The notes under the pieces: generated by a model
Database searches by the model: none
Told to the model about the DNA's origin: nothing
What the model saw: the letters and a program-made list of their open reading frames with translations, nothing else
NCBI RefSeq assembly: GCF_024362695.1
Contig: NC_065424.1
Span: 1,896,786 to 1,960,785, forward strand
Reading direction: 5' to 3'
Source: Pectinophora gossypiella
Taxonomy: Eukaryota > Arthropoda > Insecta > Lepidoptera > Gelechiidae
Length of the DNA: 64,000 nucleotides
Program-made: the position numbers and the translations under genes
Shown: one piece after another, positions 62,098 to 64,000 of the stretch
Layout: each line of letters starts with the position of its first letter
Numbering within the stretch: the stretch's first letter is position 1

Positions 62098-62173
62098 AAG
62101 TATCACTAAATGTCAAATATGTTAGTGCGACAGAGTCCTAAAGTGGGTTCATTATGTTGCTTATGACTGTACC
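62098..62173 (-). mobile_element. MITE family P, half
   Basis: CACTAAATGTCAAATATGTT, GCGACAGAGTCCTAAAGTGG and TTATGACTGTA. Confidence 0.75.
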
Positions 62174-62339
62174 TAACGATAAGTATATATAATAACGACA
62201 TACCTGATTCATGCTCTAATCTTTAAAGGGAGGGTTATAGTACTGTTGTTGCCGAACTATCAATAGTTTGACTAAATGTATAGACATATTCTCTTTGTTT
62301 TGATTATTTATTAGATCAATACTATCGTCACAAATCAAT

Positions 62340-62654
62340 CTTCTATCGTGTGGGTTGTGAGGTGGATCATCAGCCCTGGTGTCAGGGTTACTATTGAGCC
62401 GCCAAAGGCCCCTGACATGACTCATGTAACGACTACGTACTTACATCAGTAAGTAGTAACCGGGAGCAACGGCTTAACGTGCCTTCCGAAGCACGGATCG
62501 TCTTACTTTCGGACAATCATGTGATCACCCTGTAATGTCCTAACCAAATTAGGGATCACAAAGTGATTTTTGTGATTCGTTCCCACTGAGATTCGAACCC
62601 GTGACCTCCGGATTGGCCCAACGCTCAACCACTGGACCACCGAGGCCGCCGGCC
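62340..62654 (-). repeat. SINE-A, full length with exact 13-bp TSD
   Basis: GTCACAAATCAAT at 62327-62339 and 62655-62667. Minus-strand body with the tail (TCGTGTGGGTTGTGAGGTGG), core and tRNA-like head all present. Confidence 0.95.
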
Positions 62655-62789
62655 GTCACAAATCAATTAAAGAAAATATTAATGATAGTATTGCCTCTGA
62701 CTATAGCAAGAATAATTGGTATTGTCAATAGTTTTGAACTAATAACATAAACTCAGGAATGTATATTTTCTCTATTGAGTTAGGTAGCC

Positions 62790-62865
62790 AAAGATACATC
62801 CATCGCAAGGTAGATTAAGTACCTACGTACCTACCCACACCTCACCGAGCATTTGAACTTTCGAT
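62790..62865 (-). repeat. Repeat family E, truncated
   Basis: ATACATCCATCGCAAGGTAG and CTACCCACACCTCACCGAGC. The CTTTCTGTTAG block is lost. Confidence 0.65.
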
Positions 62866-63139
62866 AGTCAGAAGCAATACAATAGTGACTAGCTTTTAAA
62901 ATTATTTTGTTTTTAATTTCAATTAAGCTGCTTCAAAAAAGGAGAAGGTTCTCATTTTGTCTGGATATTTTTTATTGCAAATAAAAGTAAGCGACATCTA
63001 TAAGATTTAGAAACAATATTAATTTAGTAGCGCTATGCGACGGCAGATGGCGCCGTTGCAATAGTTATGCTATTCTATCATAGATGACGCCAGTCGAAAG
63101 ATAAAGCACAGAATATCACCTATAATACTAACGTAAGCC

Positions 63140-63436
63140 AACCTCATGGAGTACCAACCTCATCAACCCTGGTGTCAGGGTTACTGTGAGCCGTCAAATT
63201 CCCTGATATACTTCATGTAACGACTACTTACTTACATCAGTAAGTACTTAGAAACCGGGACCAACGGCTTAACGTGCCTTCCAAAGCACGGATCATCTTA
63301 CTTTCGGACAATGATGTGATCAGCCTGTAATGTCCTAACTAAGCTAGGGACAACAAAGTATTTTTTGTGATATGTCACCGGGAATCGAACTCAGGACATC
63401 CGGATCCTGAGCCCAACCACTGGACCACGGAGGTCA
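63140..63436 (-). repeat. SINE-A, full length, diverged
   Basis: Minus: CAACCTCATCAACCCTGGTG, the core complement (AACGTGCCTTCCAAAGCACG), GATATGTCACCGGGAATCGA and a head with several changes. Confidence 0.88.
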
Positions 63437-63439
63437 TTC

Positions 63440-64000
63440 GTGATTTATAATATCGATCTTAAGACGAATTATATCAATTGTGGCTGCGATTTGTGTTCAA
63501 AGTACCTAACTTGTGGTTCTACGCTCTCTATAGCTGGAGCACGGGCGTGAAATACGTCTCTATTTATAGTATAGACTTCCTTGTTACATATTAATCTTAC
63601 AGCTACAGCTAGGAGTAAGTTGGTTGATTGATTGATACGGCATAGTTACGGAACATCTGGCATTCTGCCGCCAAGCTGAATTCCCACCAAAGTGAATTAG
63701 TGTAGGTGGCTGTATCGCTGTTATGTTGGCAGTAAACAAACAGCCTATGTAGCTATTTACATGATGGAAAGCAGCTAGCGCAATTTAATGGCAACACAGT
63801 AAACCTAACAACGGATTTTTTTTAATGCGAGTTTAAATAGGTTCCTACGAGAGCGCACGGTTTGCTTTATAAATTAATTAATATTTATTTCAATTCAGTT
63901 TAGAGTAAATTAACCTTATTTCTTTACTTTCAGCTCTCATAATAAAATAATATCAGTCGGATTGTGTTTATTAGACGTCTAGGGCAAGTCCGGGATAGAT
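63440..64000. other. No gene seen
   Basis: No exon. The last bases (GACGTCTAGGGC) resemble the start of a family I copy cut by the window edge. Confidence 0.4.

Noticed and set aside
1..64000. Phage, bacterial operon, CRISPR array or integrated virus
   Set aside because: No regularly spaced repeats, no bacterial gene order and no recognisable viral protein; all repeats are eukaryotic transposon types.

Overview
This window looks like nuclear DNA from a moth or butterfly (Lepidoptera). It is AT-rich and has intron-containing genes with GT-AG splice sites and AATAAA signals. It is packed with tRNA-headed SINEs, 5'-truncated LINE tails and MITEs of the kind typical of lepidopteran genomes. No bacterial, viral or CRISPR features were seen. 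The order is inferred from repeat style and protein resemblance; no database was searched.

Only three host genes can be supported. (1) 45612-53726, minus strand: a complete nine-exon GH29 alpha-L-fucosidase of 493 residues with a signal peptide. All exon phases join and the total is exactly 494 codons including stop. (2) 48941-49012, minus strand: tRNA-Val(AAC) with a perfect acceptor stem and a T5 terminator, inside fucosidase intron 6. (3) 57115-59740, plus strand: a two-exon ZAD-C2H2 zinc-finger protein of 727 residues with about twelve fingers and an AATAAA at 60305. The other reading frames in the window are mostly repeat fragments or chance.

Layout: 1-45500 is a gene desert made of layered repeats. 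45556-53726 is the fucosidase locus, with at least nine repeat insertions in its introns. 53730-57110 is a short intergenic region with four retroposons. 57115-60335 is the zinc-finger gene. 60350-64000 is again repeat-rich.

Repeat families named in this annotation: SINE-A, SINE-B and SINE-D (tRNA-like heads); SINE-C (tRNA-like box A joined to a 5S rRNA-like head); LINE-R (RTE-like C-terminus), family G (shares the LINE-R 3' tail), family J (another RTE-like C-terminus), LINE-T and LINE-L (truncated 3' ends); family I (retroposon 3' end); F, M, P, S and others (inverted-repeat MITEs); family E (unclassified conserved repeat); K (possible Helitron). SINE-A, B and C share one 20-base core, and B and C also share their 3' halves, so they look like modular recombinants. 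Several insertions are nested and have readable target-site duplications (TSDs), which gives a relative order of events. The most interesting signals are the SINE module sharing with a 5S-like head, a His-to-Tyr change at the fucose-binding His-His motif of the fucosidase, a SINE abutting a fucosidase 5' splice site, and two promoter-like CRE/CCAAT/E2F clusters without an obvious gene.
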